Below are positions 17,032-25,885 of a DNA stretch of 64,000 nt, piece after piece. The notes under the pieces were generated by a model that was not told where the DNA came from, made no database searches, and saw only the letters and a list, made by a program, of their open reading frames with translations. Source of the DNA: UBA7803 sp040219135 (GTDB lineage Bacteria; Pseudomonadota; Gammaproteobacteria; Pseudomonadales; Azotimanducaceae); NCBI GenBank assembly GCA_040219135.1, contig JAVJTA010000017.1, positions 372,001 through 436,000 on the forward strand. Direction: 5' to 3'. The first letter of the stretch is position 1; each line of letters begins with the position of its first letter. A program made the translations under genes and the position numbers.

Positions 17032-18279
17032 ATGGATTTCAGCGATACCAGGGAAGAAGCAGCATTCCGCACCGAGGCCCGGGCCTGGATCGAGGCCAAC
17101 GCACCCAGACACCTGAAGACCTTTCTGGAGCGCAGTGGGTTCGGCAGCACCAATACAGGCCCCCACGACACGCTGGAAGAGTCGCGTAAGTGGCAGGCGA
17201 AGAAGGCGGACGCCGGCTGGGCCTGCCTGCAGTGGCCCAGGGAGCATGGTGGCCGCGGTGCGAGTCCCATCGAGAGCGTGATCTGGAATCAGGAGGAGGG
17301 CGTGTACGGCAAGCTCTCCGGCGCGTTCATCATCGGCCACGGCATGTGCGGCCCCACCCTCATGGCCTATGCCACGGAAGACCAGAAGAAGCGCTATCTG
17401 CCGAAACTGGCCTCCGGCGAGGAGATCTGGTGCCAGCTCTTCTCCGAGCCCCACGGCGGCTCGGATCTGGCCGGTCTGCGCACGCGGGCGGCGAAAGAGG
17501 GCGATGATTGGGTGATCAACGGCCAGAAGATCTGGACGTCCGGGGCCCAGCACAGCGACTACGGCATTCTGATCACCCGCACCGATCCGACGGTGGCCAA
17601 ACACAAAGGGCTGACCATGTTCTTCCTGGACATGCGCTCCCCGGGTGTGGATGTGCGACCGATCAAACAGGCCAACGGTCAGAGCGAGTTCAACGAAGTC
17701 TATTTCGACAACGTGCGCATTCCCGACGCTCAGCGCCTGGGCGCGGTCGGGGAAGGCTGGCGGGTATCGCTCACCACGCTGATGAACGAGCGTCTGGCCA
17801 TCGGCGGCGGTATCGCCACCGGCTTCCCGGACCTGGTCGATCTCGTTCGGTCCCTGCCACTGGGTAAGGGTGTGGCCATGGAGAACCCGGCGGTGCGCGC
17901 CAGGCTCGCGGACTGGCACGTGAAGGCCGCCGGTCTGAAGAACACCGCCTCACGCCTGATCACGGCGCTGTCCAAAGGGGACACGCCCGGGCCGGAAGCC
18001 TCCATCGGCAAGCTGGTGGCGGGCACGATGATGCAGGACATCGCCAAGTTCGCGCTCGACCTTCAGGGCCTGGGCGGCGTGCTGACGGATCCGGAGGTGG
18101 CAGAGGGTGCGGCGCGTTTCCAGGCCATGCTGCTGCGCTCGCCTGCGGTGCGTATCGAAGGCGGTACGGATCAGATACTTCGCAACATCATTGCCGAGCG
18201 CGTGCTCGGGCTGCCGGAGGACATGCGCGCGGACAAAGGGATTCCGTTCAACGAGATACCCACGGGCACGAGCCGCTAG
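17032..18279 (+). CDS. Acyl-CoA dehydrogenase subunit (EGGTDQI type), pair 1
   Basis: 415 residues from ATG 17032, after an AGGAG site. It has the full flavin-binding signatures: CQLFSEPHGGSDLAGLRTRA, DWVINGQKIWTSGAQHSDYGILITRTD and a C-terminal VRIEGGTDQILRNIIAERVLGLP. With the preceding gene it forms the two-gene layout of heterotetrameric acyl-CoA dehydrogenases, in which FAD sites lie at the subunit interface. It is convergent with the thiolase gene, 15 bases away. The in-frame upstream ATG at 16993 lies inside the partner gene and was rejected. Confidence 0.93.
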   Translation: MDFSDTREEAAFRTEARAWIEANAPRHLKTFLERSGFGSTNTGPHDTLEESRKWQAKKADAGWACLQWPREHGGRGASPIESVIWNQEEGVYGKLSGAFIIGHGMCGPTLMAYATEDQKKRYLPKLASGEEIWCQLFSEPHGGSDLAGLRTRAAKEGDDWVINGQKIWTSGAQHSDYGILITRTDPTVAKHKGLTMFFLDMRSPGVDVRPIKQANGQSEFNEVYFDNVRIPDAQRLGAVGEGWRVSLTTLMNERLAIGGGIATGFPDLVDLVRSLPLGKGVAMENPAVRARLADWHVKAAGLKNTASRLITALSKGDTPGPEASIGKLVAGTMMQDIAKFALDLQGLGGVLTDPEVAEGAARFQAMLLRSPAVRIEGGTDQILRNIIAERVLGLPEDMRADKGIPFNEIPTGTSR

Positions 18280-18294
18280 CCGAGCCCCCGACCC

Positions 18295-19524
18295 TTACAT
18301 GCGTTCCACGATCACCGCCGGCGCCATGCCGCCGGCTGCACACATGGTGACCATCCCCACGTTCTGATCGCGGCGTTCCAGCTCGTCGATCACGGTACCG
18401 ATGAGCATGGAGCCGGTGGCGCCGATGGGGTGGCCCAGGGCGATCGCACCGCCGTTGACGTTGAGCCTGTCGTGATCCACACCCAGATCGCGCATGAACT
18501 TGACGGGGACGACGGCGAACGCCTCGTTGACTTCGAACAGGTCGATGTCGGCAAGGGTCATACCCGCTTTGCCGAGCACCTTTCTGGCCGCATCCACCGG
18601 CGCGTTGAGAATGTGCTCCGGCGAGTGCCCCATGTTGGCCATGGCGCGGACCCGGGCCCGGGGCTTCAGGCCATGGGCCTTCGCGTACTCCGGCGACGCC
18701 AGGACCACCGCGGCGGCACCGTCCACGACACCCGACGAGCTGCCGGCATGATGCACGTGCACGACCTTCAGCCCCGGCCAGCGCTTTTCCACCATCTGGC
18801 GGAAGGTCAGGCCGGAATCGAAGAACGGCATGTCCATGAAGCGGCCGAACACCGGTTCCAGGTTCGCCAGGCTCTCGGCGGTGGTCTGAGGGCGCGGATA
18901 TTCCTCGTGATCCAGGGCCAGGGTGCCGTCGGGCCGGTAGACGGGGATCAGGCTCCGGTCGAACGCCCGGCTCTCCATGGCCATGCCGGCGCGGCGCTGA
19001 CTTTCTGCGGAGAACGCATCCAGCTCCTCGCGGCTGAAACCCTCTTCCGTGGCGATGATGTCCGCGGCGATCCCCACGTTGGTCTGGGGATGGCGTTCGC
19101 GCAGGTCCAGGTTGCCGGCATCCAGCGGGTTGGGAATACCTTCGGCGCTGGTGTACGACATCATCTCGACGCCGCCGGCCACCACCAGGTCTTCCATGCC
19201 GCACATGATGCTGGCGGCCGCCATGTTCACCGACGTGATGCCGCCGCCGCAGAAGCGATCCAGGGTTACACCGGAGGCCTTGATGGAATACCCCGCGTCC
19301 AGGGCCGCCATTCGGCCGATGCAGTTGCCCTGCTTCATGAACTGGCTGCTGCAGCTGATGACGACGTCATCCACGTCTTCCGTGTTGAGGCCGTTGCGCT
19401 CCGCCACGGCCTTGAGCACCGTGGACAGGAGTTTCTGCGGATGGATCTCCCACAGCGCCCCTTTGTGCTGCTTGCCGATGCCGCGCGGGGTGCGTGCGCT
19501 GTCGATGATCCACGCTTCATTCAT
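18295..19524 (-). CDS. Acetyl-CoA acetyltransferase (thiolase)
   Basis: 409 residues, normal thiolase length. The catalytic residues are visible: nucleophilic Cys in TLDRFCGGGITSVNMA (about residue 91), His in GGAIALGHPIGATGSML and the second Cys in TMCAAGGMAPAVIVERM at the C-terminus. It cleaves 3-ketoacyl-CoA to acetyl-CoA and a shortened acyl-CoA, or condenses acetyl-CoA. Next to the acyl-CoA dehydrogenase pair it probably completes a beta-oxidation round, although it is transcribed in the opposite direction. Confidence 0.95.
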   Translation of the reverse strand: MNEAWIIDSARTPRGIGKQHKGALWEIHPQKLLSTVLKAVAERNGLNTEDVDDVVISCSSQFMKQGNCIGRMAALDAGYSIKASGVTLDRFCGGGITSVNMAAASIMCGMEDLVVAGGVEMMSYTSAEGIPNPLDAGNLDLRERHPQTNVGIAADIIATEEGFSREELDAFSAESQRRAGMAMESRAFDRSLIPVYRPDGTLALDHEEYPRPQTTAESLANLEPVFGRFMDMPFFDSGLTFRQMVEKRWPGLKVVHVHHAGSSSGVVDGAAAVVLASPEYAKAHGLKPRARVRAMANMGHSPEHILNAPVDAARKVLGKAGMTLADIDLFEVNEAFAVVPVKFMRDLGVDHDRLNVNGGAIALGHPIGATGSMLIGTVIDELERRDQNVGMVTMCAAGGMAPAVIVERM

Positions 19525-19687
19525 ACCAATTTCTCCAGATGATCCAGTTACTCGACCTCAACGGGCATGGTCTGGTGGGGTGGTCGCATCGACTTCGCCC
19601 CGGTTGGTCGAAGCATACAGCAACCTCAGCGCTTCGCCCGCCCGGATCTGGCGCTCTTGCGGCGCGGTCGGCCCGGGCGTTTCGCGG

Positions 19688-20188
19688 TCACTTTCGCGGC
19701 AGCGCCGCGGCGATGCGCGCAACGACCCGATCCGCGGGAACGCCGACATCCACGCGGATCCCTCCCGCTGGAGGCTCGAGCGCCTCGAACTGGCTGTCGA
19801 GCAGCGATGCCGGCATGAAGCCATGCTCGCGCTGGGCGATACGGGTCGCGATCAGGTCCTTCGGGCCATCCAGGAACGCCGTCATCACGCGCCGCTGATC
19901 GACACCGAGCCGGTCCCTGTGGGCTGCCTTCAACGCTGAGCAGGCGAGAACCGAGAGCTGTCCCTGTTCCACGCAGCGGTCGATCAGGCTGCGCAGGGCG
20001 TCAAGCCAGGGTCGTCGGTCCGCGTCGCTGAGCGGTTCGCCGCGGCGCATCTTCTCGACGTTGTCCGGCGGGTGAAGATCGTCGGCATCGTGAAAGCTCC
20101 AGCCCAGCCGCTGCGCCAGCAGGCGACCCACCGTGGATTTGCCGGCGCCGCTCACCCCGCAGACGATGAGGACTACGGGCGCTTCCAC
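19688..20188 (-). CDS. gntK: Gluconokinase
   Basis: 166 residues from a GTG start at 20188; the longer in-frame ORF to 20494 is a shadow of gnd. It has the P-loop GVSGAGKST at about residues 10-18, then FHDADDLHPPDNVEKMRRGEPLSDADRRPWL, the gluconate-binding signature of GntK-type kinases, and LVACSALK-like LACSALKAAHRD. It phosphorylates gluconate to 6-phosphogluconate. It overlaps the end of gnd by 16 bases, so the two were co-translated. With gnd broken, its product would have to leave through another route such as Entner-Doudoroff. Confidence 0.93.
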   Translation of the reverse strand: MEAPVVLIVCGVSGAGKSTVGRLLAQRLGWSFHDADDLHPPDNVEKMRRGEPLSDADRRPWLDALRSLIDRCVEQGQLSVLACSALKAAHRDRLGVDQRRVMTAFLDGPKDLIATRIAQREHGFMPASLLDSQFEALEPPAGGIRVDVGVPADRVVARIAAALPRK

Positions 20189-21567
20189 GCCGCGTGGAAC
20201 CGGCCGTCGCGGTCGGTGCGCTCGAAGCCGTGGGCGCCGAAGTAGTCGCGCTGGGCCTGGATCAGGCTGGTGGGCAGGCGGTCGGCGCGCTGCGAGTCGT
20301 ACCAGGCGAGGGCCGCGCTCGCGCAGGGCGGGCTGGTTCCTGCCAGCACGTTGGCGCTGACGAACTGGCGCCAGTGCGGCTCGACGTCGGCCAGGCGCGT
20401 GCGCAAGGACTCGGCTTCCATCAGGGAGGGCAGGGTGGGGTTCGCGCGCAGGGCGGCTTCGACTTCCTGCAGTAGATCGGCGCGGATGATGCACCCGGCC
20501 TGCCAGATGCGCGCGATCTCGGCGAGATCGAGCCGCCAGCCGTACGCCGCACTCGCGGCACTCAGCAGAGTGAACCCCTGGATGAAACTGGCGACGAATC
20601 CTGCGCCGAGGGCGCCCTCCAGCGCCTCCGGGTCGAGTGACGCTCCGGCGCCCCTGGCGACGGCCGGCGCGCCCGTGGCGCTCGCCCGCCCGGCCGAGAG
20701 CATCCGTTCGCTCACGGCCGCTGCGATTGCGGGCACCGGCACGCCGAGTTCCAGGGCCGCTTACAGCGTCCAGCGGCCGGTACCCTTCTGGGCGGCCCGG
20801 TCGGACACCCGGTCGAGCAGATATCCGCCCTCGGGGTCGTGGGTCTCGAGGATTTCAACGGTGATCTGCACGAGGTAGCTGGCGGCCGGTCCGTGCGCGA
20901 AGCCGGCAAAAGCGTCCTGTTGGCGCTGCCGGTCCCAGCCCAGCACGTCGGCCATGGTGCGCCAGGTCTCGGCGATGAGCTGCATGAGCGCGTACTCGAT
21001 CCCGTTATGCACCATCTTGACGAAATGGCCGGCACCATCCGGCCCCACGTTCGCCGCGCACGGCGAACCATCGGCCCGCGCGGCCAGCGCCTCGAACACC
21101 GGCCTGGCGCGGTCGTAGTCGGCGGCGTCGGCGCCGACCATGAGCGATGCGCCGTGGCGCGCGCCGTGCTCGCCCCCGGAGATCCCCGCGCCGGCGTAGC
21201 CGATGCCTTGCTGGCGGAGACTGGCGCCGCGCCGGACCGTGTCCGTGAAATGGGAGTTGCCGCCGTCGATCACCAGGTCCCCGGCTTCGAGCGCCGGCCG
21301 CAGGTCGTCGATCACCCGGTCCACGGCCTCGCCGGCGGTGACCATCAGCAGGACGGTCCGTGGTGGCGGCAATCGGCGAACCAGATCGATGGGATCGGCG
21401 GCCGCGGCTACGGGCGAGTTCAGGCCTGCCACGAAGCGCTGCGTCTCCGCGTCGTCGTAGCTGTACACGGTGAGCGGAAAGTCGAGCTCGGCGAGGCGCC
21501 AGCCCAGGTTCCGGCCCATGGCGCCGAGGCCGATCAGGCCGAGTGCCGTCGTTGGCGCGGGCATCAT
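20173..21567 (-). pseudogene. gnd: 6-phosphogluconate dehydrogenase interrupted by an in-frame TAA
   Basis: The reading frame from 21567 to 20173 (465 codons) encodes a complete 6PGDH in one phase: GLIGLGAMGRNLGWRL, VIDGGNSHFTDTVRRG, GISGGEHGARHGASLMVG and catalytic-lysine segment GHFVKMVHNGIEY. A TAA at 20763-20761 (codon 269) stops it after KGTGRWTL. The same frame continues with AALELGVPVPAI, exactly as in intact homologues where Gln occupies the stop position, so a CAA-to-TAA change explains it. The truncated 268-residue product lacks most of the helical C-terminal domain. It could be a recent pseudogene, a sequencing error or readthrough. Confidence 0.88.
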
Positions 21568-21578
21568 CCGCGGCGCAA

Positions 21579-22538
21579 TCAGCGCGTCGGCGCGCGGTCG
21601 AACCAGGGGCTCAGGTCCCAGTCCGGCCACCGTGCCTGAGTGAGCGCCAGGGTGCGCGGCGTCCAGAACGGGTCGCCGGGGCGCGGGATGCCCAGCGCGG
21701 CCAGCTGTTCCGGGGATGCGCTGGCGAGAATCGGCGCCCAGTTGCGCTCCTGCGACGCCTGCCAGACGTGAAAGCCGATCTGGTCGTTGCCGGCCGCCTT
21801 GTACCCCACGGTCAGGGTGTAGCGGTGTCCGCCCGGCAGGGTGAGGTTGGTGCCGCGGTGGAAGGTGTCGATCCCGTGAGCCACCAGGGTGCCCGCCGGG
21901 GCTGCGCCGGAACGTTCCCGGGCCTTGAGCGCCGCCTGGTCCGCCGCGCTCTCGGCGGCAACCGCGCCGTCGCCGAGCACCGCGTAGGCGTCCGGTTTGG
22001 TCACGTAGTGGAGCGCCCCGTGTGCGTCGGTCACGTCCGTCAGGTAGACGATGAAGTCGATGGTCCGCTGCAACGGCTCGTCGGCTGGCACGGTGAGCGT
22101 GTGGTTGCCGAAGTCGCAGTGGAACGGCTGGTCGAAGTCGGCCTCGCCGGTGAATTTGGCCCAGGTGTGCGACTGATAGAGATGCACGTCGGCCGCGCCG
22201 AGTGCCGCTTTCGCAAACTCGATGAGCGCCGGATGCAGCGACAGCAGGTTCATCTCGGTGGAGCCGTCGTAGGGCAGGGTGTCGATGTTGGAGAACTGGT
22301 GCCGGTCGAAGCGGCCGATCTGCCCCTCGGCCTTACGCTCCATCGCCTGCCGCGTTTCCGGCCGGCGTGCGCCGTAGAGCCGTTCGTAGTCGGCGACGAT
22401 GGGCGCGATCTCTTCGTCCGAGAAGAACTCCTCGACGAAGGCGAAGCCGTCGCTGCGCCAGCGTTCGATGTCCGCGGCGGAAAAGCGCCGGCGTTCACCC
22501 GCTGCGGGGCGCTGTGTGGGCGTTGCCGTCTCGCTCAT
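21579..22538 (-). CDS. Phytanoyl-CoA dioxygenase (PhyH)-family Fe(II)/2-oxoglutarate oxygenase
   Basis: 319 residues. The N-terminal helix FSAADIERWRSDGFAFVEEFFSDEEIAPI is typical of PhyH proteins. The iron facial triad is visible as HCDFGNH (His and Asp) and the distal His in GIDTFHRGTNLTLPGGHRYTL, whose Arg would hold 2-oxoglutarate. Members hydroxylate lipids, small metabolites or halogenated substrates; the substrate is unknown. Spacing is 3 bases from the esterase gene upstream and 11 bases to gnd downstream, so it belongs to the same leftward operon. Confidence 0.88.
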   Translation of the reverse strand: MSETATPTQRPAAGERRRFSAADIERWRSDGFAFVEEFFSDEEIAPIVADYERLYGARRPETRQAMERKAEGQIGRFDRHQFSNIDTLPYDGSTEMNLLSLHPALIEFAKAALGAADVHLYQSHTWAKFTGEADFDQPFHCDFGNHTLTVPADEPLQRTIDFIVYLTDVTDAHGALHYVTKPDAYAVLGDGAVAAESAADQAALKARERSGAAPAGTLVAHGIDTFHRGTNLTLPGGHRYTLTVGYKAAGNDQIGFHVWQASQERNWAPILASASPEQLAALGIPRPGDPFWTPRTLALTQARWPDWDLSPWFDRAPTR

Positions 22539-22541
22539 GGA

Positions 22542-23474
22542 TCAGTCCTCGTCGTCGCGCCAGAGCCAGCGGAGGCTGTCGGCAAAGATCGCTCCGCCGT
22601 GGTCGAGATTGTGCCCGCCGGTGCCGAACTCGAAGCGGTAGTCGTAGCCCGCCCAGTCGAGTGCGCTCGCCATCGCCTGGTTCGCCAGCGCCCAGTTCCC
22701 GAACGGGGTGTCGGCATCGTGCGCGCCGCTCTGCAGGAACACGCGCACCGGCTTGCGCGGTGTGCGCCGCACCAGGGACGGGTAGTTGTGGCCGCCCCAG
22801 ATGTCGGTGAACGAACCGCAGTGGCTGAGCACCCGGCTGCACGCGCTCGGATGATGCCAGGCCGCCGTGAACGCCGCGATTCCGCCGCTGCTGATACCGC
22901 AGACGGTGCGATGCTCCGGACGCGGGCTGATCCGCAGCCCGGTCTCGCGCTCGACCAGCGGCAGGATGTCGCGGAACAGAAACTCGCCGTAGCGGGGCGT
23001 CAGCGGGTCGTACTCGAGGCTGCGCTGGGCCGTCTTCGCATCGTAGGACTCGATGGGGCCCTCGACGGGTCCGTCGGGATCGCCGGGCATGATGAACACC
23101 GCCGCCGTCGGCGCGATCTCGCCAGCATGATGCAGCGAATCGAGCACGTTGCTCGCCCGCACCGGACCGCTGCGCGACAGGTACCAGGCGCCGTCGTTGA
23201 AGAACGCCAGCCGCGTTGCCGATTCCGGTTCGCCCGGCGGCTGGTAGATCCACAGGTCGCGCCGGGTGCCCGGATAGACGGTAGACCCGGTCCAGCCCTC
23301 GAGCTTGGTGACGCGGCCGTGCGCGGTTTCCTCGCCGGGAAACGCCTCCGGGCACGGATGGTACGCGGCGTCCCAGGCGGGGTCGTTGGTGACGCCGTTG
23401 CGGCGGCCGTTGACCTCGGCGGGGATCGGCGCGTCGAGGCCGAGCAGTTCGACGATCTCACGTGGCGTTGGCAA
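22542..23474 (-). CDS. Alpha/beta-hydrolase of the enterochelin-esterase (Fes/EsteraseD) type
   Basis: 310 residues with no signal peptide. The nucleophile elbow GISSGGIAAFTAAW, the oxyanion or strand region RLAFFNDGAWYLSR and the C-terminal His in FGTGGHNLDHGG give a complete hydrolase triad with an Asp in SGAHDADTPFGNW. Homologues hydrolyse esters of bulky or hydroxylated substrates. Between a P450 and a PhyH gene it may hydrolyse an ester intermediate, which is inference. Confidence 0.85.
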   Translation of the reverse strand: MPTPREIVELLGLDAPIPAEVNGRRNGVTNDPAWDAAYHPCPEAFPGEETAHGRVTKLEGWTGSTVYPGTRRDLWIYQPPGEPESATRLAFFNDGAWYLSRSGPVRASNVLDSLHHAGEIAPTAAVFIMPGDPDGPVEGPIESYDAKTAQRSLEYDPLTPRYGEFLFRDILPLVERETGLRISPRPEHRTVCGISSGGIAAFTAAWHHPSACSRVLSHCGSFTDIWGGHNYPSLVRRTPRKPVRVFLQSGAHDADTPFGNWALANQAMASALDWAGYDYRFEFGTGGHNLDHGGAIFADSLRWLWRDDED

Positions 23475-23528
23475 GGCGCGCCTCCCCAGTGTCTCTGGCC
23501 GCGTTTCCGATCCGTCGCCGGCGCACGA

Positions 23529-24848
23529 TCACGCCTTCGGCACGACCCGGACCGGCAGTTCGGTGATGCCGCGGATGAAGCTCGAGCGCAGGTACCTGGG
23601 CTCGTCGGTGACCTCGATGCGCTCGAAGCGCTTGAGGATCTCCTGCCACAGCACGCGCAGCTGCATCTCGCCCAGCCGGTTGCCCAGGCAGCGGTGAATG
23701 CCGAAGCCGAAGGACAGATGGCGGCGGGCGTTGGGTCGGTCGGCGATCACCCGGTCGGCGTCCGGAAACACCGATTCGTCACGGTTGCCGGATACGTACC
23801 ACATCACCACCTTGTCGTGTTTTCTGATGGTGTGGCCGCCGAGTTGAGTATCCTCCGTGGCCGTGCGGCACATGTGCGCCACCGGCGACTGCCAGCGGAT
23901 GACTTCCGAGACGAGATTGGGGAGCAGCGCCGGATCGGCTTGGAGCTTCGCGAACTCCTCCGGAAAGCGATGCTGTGCCAGCACGCTGGCCGAGATGGAG
24001 TTCCGGGTGGTGTCGTTGCCGCCGACGATCAGCAGCAGCACGTTGCCCAGGTACGCGTTCGGCGCCATGTCCCGGGTGGCGGCTCCGTGGGCCAGAAGCG
24101 AGATGAGGTCGGGGCCCGGTTCGGCGCGCGAGGCCCGCTCTTTCCAGACGGCATCGAAGTACTCCCAGCACTTCCACAGCTCGGCGAAGCCCTCGCGGAC
24201 CGACTCGAAGTAGTCCGGATCGCCGAGGCGCTCCACGGTATCGGACCAGTGGATCAGCTTGTGGCGGTCTTCCTGGGGCACGTCGAACAGGCTCGCCAGC
24301 ATCTGCCCGGTGAGTTCCACCGACACCCGGCGCACCCAGTTGAACTCCTCGTCGCCAGGCAGGCCGTCGAGTATGCGTCCGGCGCGCTCGCGGATCAGGT
24401 CCTCGAGCCCGGCGAGGTTGCGCGGCCCGAACAGCGGTGCCAGGACCTTGCGGTGCTCGTCGTGCTCCGGCGGGTCCTCCATGATGAACATCGGCAGGTG
24501 GGTGGTCGGATCCGGCTCGCTCTGCAGCGGCCGCCCGCCGATCCGGATGCCGCCGAGACGGATGTCCGACGAGAACAGGTCGTGGTGGGTGTCGACGTAG
24601 ACGATGTCGTCGTATCGGGTGACGTTCCAGTAGGGCCCGTACTGGCTGTCCTCGCACAGGTGCACGGGCGCTTCGCGGCGCAGCCGGTCGAAGTAGGGGA
24701 GCGCCGTGTTCGCCTCGAACAGGGCCTCGTGGCCGGGGTTCAGCCTGCCCAGCGGCAGATCGGCGGGATCCTGCCGGGGATCGATGCGCCAGGCCTCCTG
24801 GCGTTCGCGGTTGGACAGCTGCTCCGGCGGTGTATCGGATTCGCTCAT
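23529..24848 (-). CDS. Cytochrome P450, CYP153-like (terminal alkane / fatty acid hydroxylase type)
   Basis: 439 residues, soluble bacterial P450. It has the I-helix oxygen motif LLLIVGGNDTTRNSIS and K-helix ExxR (EVIRWQSPVAHM). The heme loop HLSFGFGIHRCLGNRLGEMQLR carries the thiolate Cys387. The heme-loop wording and the C-terminal segment SSFIRGITELPVRV are characteristic of CYP153 enzymes that hydroxylate n-alkanes or fatty acids at the omega position. No ferredoxin or ferredoxin reductase gene is adjacent, so electrons must come from elsewhere. It heads a leftward gene run. Confidence 0.93.
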   Translation of the reverse strand: MSESDTPPEQLSNRERQEAWRIDPRQDPADLPLGRLNPGHEALFEANTALPYFDRLRREAPVHLCEDSQYGPYWNVTRYDDIVYVDTHHDLFSSDIRLGGIRIGGRPLQSEPDPTTHLPMFIMEDPPEHDEHRKVLAPLFGPRNLAGLEDLIRERAGRILDGLPGDEEFNWVRRVSVELTGQMLASLFDVPQEDRHKLIHWSDTVERLGDPDYFESVREGFAELWKCWEYFDAVWKERASRAEPGPDLISLLAHGAATRDMAPNAYLGNVLLLIVGGNDTTRNSISASVLAQHRFPEEFAKLQADPALLPNLVSEVIRWQSPVAHMCRTATEDTQLGGHTIRKHDKVVMWYVSGNRDESVFPDADRVIADRPNARRHLSFGFGIHRCLGNRLGEMQLRVLWQEILKRFERIEVTDEPRYLRSSFIRGITELPVRVVPKA

Positions 24849-24929
24849 GATCGGTGTCGGTCGCTAGGATCACACGAGCATGCCGATTCCGTGGCCCGGC
24901 GTCACCTGGGGGTCGAACCCCGCGAACGC

Positions 24930-25724
24930 TCAGCCGGATTCGATCCGGGCGGATCCTGCCAGCTGTTTGACCATGGCCATGGCCGCCTCCATCTGCGCCG
25001 TCGACGCAAACGGGGTCGAGGAGCTGATCACGCGGCTGTTGCCGGCGCGCAGGTCGAACGTCGGCCCGCTGGCGTCGTCCTGCGCCGTCACGTAGCGGTC
25101 ATCGTTGGCCGCGTTCCTGCGGACGACGTCGATGCCGTTCACGGCGCTGGCGCGCGACCGGTAGGGGTTGCTGATGAGCAGTACCGCGCCGTCCGCCCGC
25201 TTCAGGCGGAACCGGTGGTCGCCTGCACTGTCCACGAAGAGTTCGTAGCTCGCCCTCGTCACGCGCGGCTCTGCACGGTTGCGGCGGCGCCGGCTGCCGG
25301 TTCGCGTCGAACCGGTGGTCTTGCTGGCGACACTACGACCGGTCTCGGCCGCAGGGGCGGTGGTGTCGACGGCGTCCTGGCGGGCCGGCTCCGCTGCCCG
25401 GCGCGGCCGCGAAGTCGTCGCCGGAGTCGGTTCGCTGCCGGCCGCTGGGGCATTGCCGTCGGGCAGGCCGAGGATCCGCAGCGCCTGCTGCGCGACTCGC
25501 TGCTGGTCCTGCCACAGTGTCCGGGTCCATCGCGCCTGCCAGTCCATCAGGCCGCGCAGATCCGACACGGTGCCGAGGTCCTGCACATATTCGACCTGCC
25601 GGGCGGCCAGGTGCCTGAGCGAGTCGCAGCCCAGTCTGGCCAGCGAGGTCGGAACCTGGTGCAGCGCCGTGGGGAAGAAGAGCGGAAAAGGCAACGGTGT
25701 CGAACGGGCTGAGGATTGCGGCAT
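24930..25724 (-). CDS. Phasin-like protein fused to a DUF1508/YegP-type C-terminal domain
   Basis: 264 residues from ATG 25724, after GGGAG. Residues 15-95 are an amphipathic helical phasin-like region (PTALHQVPTSLARLGCDSL, WQDQQRVAQQALRIL). Residues 95-160 form a low-complexity Ala/Pro/Thr/Arg linker. Residues 165-260 hold two DUF1508-like repeats (YELFVDSAGDHRFRLKRADGAVL and GPTFDLRAGNSRVISSS), as in YegP. Phasins coat polyhydroxyalkanoate granules; DUF1508 function is unclear. No PHA synthase is visible nearby. The phasin assignment is by helical pattern and less certain than the DUF1508 call. Confidence 0.7.
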   Translation of the reverse strand: MPQSSARSTPLPFPLFFPTALHQVPTSLARLGCDSLRHLAARQVEYVQDLGTVSDLRGLMDWQARWTRTLWQDQQRVAQQALRILGLPDGNAPAAGSEPTPATTSRPRRAAEPARQDAVDTTAPAAETGRSVASKTTGSTRTGSRRRRNRAEPRVTRASYELFVDSAGDHRFRLKRADGAVLLISNPYRSRASAVNGIDVVRRNAANDDRYVTAQDDASGPTFDLRAGNSRVISSSTPFASTAQMEAAMAMVKQLAGSARIESG

Positions 25725-25885
25725 GGTGCTCCCGGCGGTAGTGATGGTGCGGTGCATCATAGGCGAAATCGTTGTTGCGTCGCAACATTTGTCGACCGCG
25801 TCGCGATTCGTCGCAGTCCCAGGCGGTCCAGCAGCTTGCACGATGGACTGCTGCCGGTCAGATCGCCGCAATCGGCACACAACGC

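Noticed and set aside
21543..25712. A plus-strand open frame of 1389 codons
   Set aside because: It lies antisense to gnd, PhyH, the esterase, the P450 and most of the phasin-like gene, all of which have clear family motifs. Long antisense frames are expected in GC-rich DNA.
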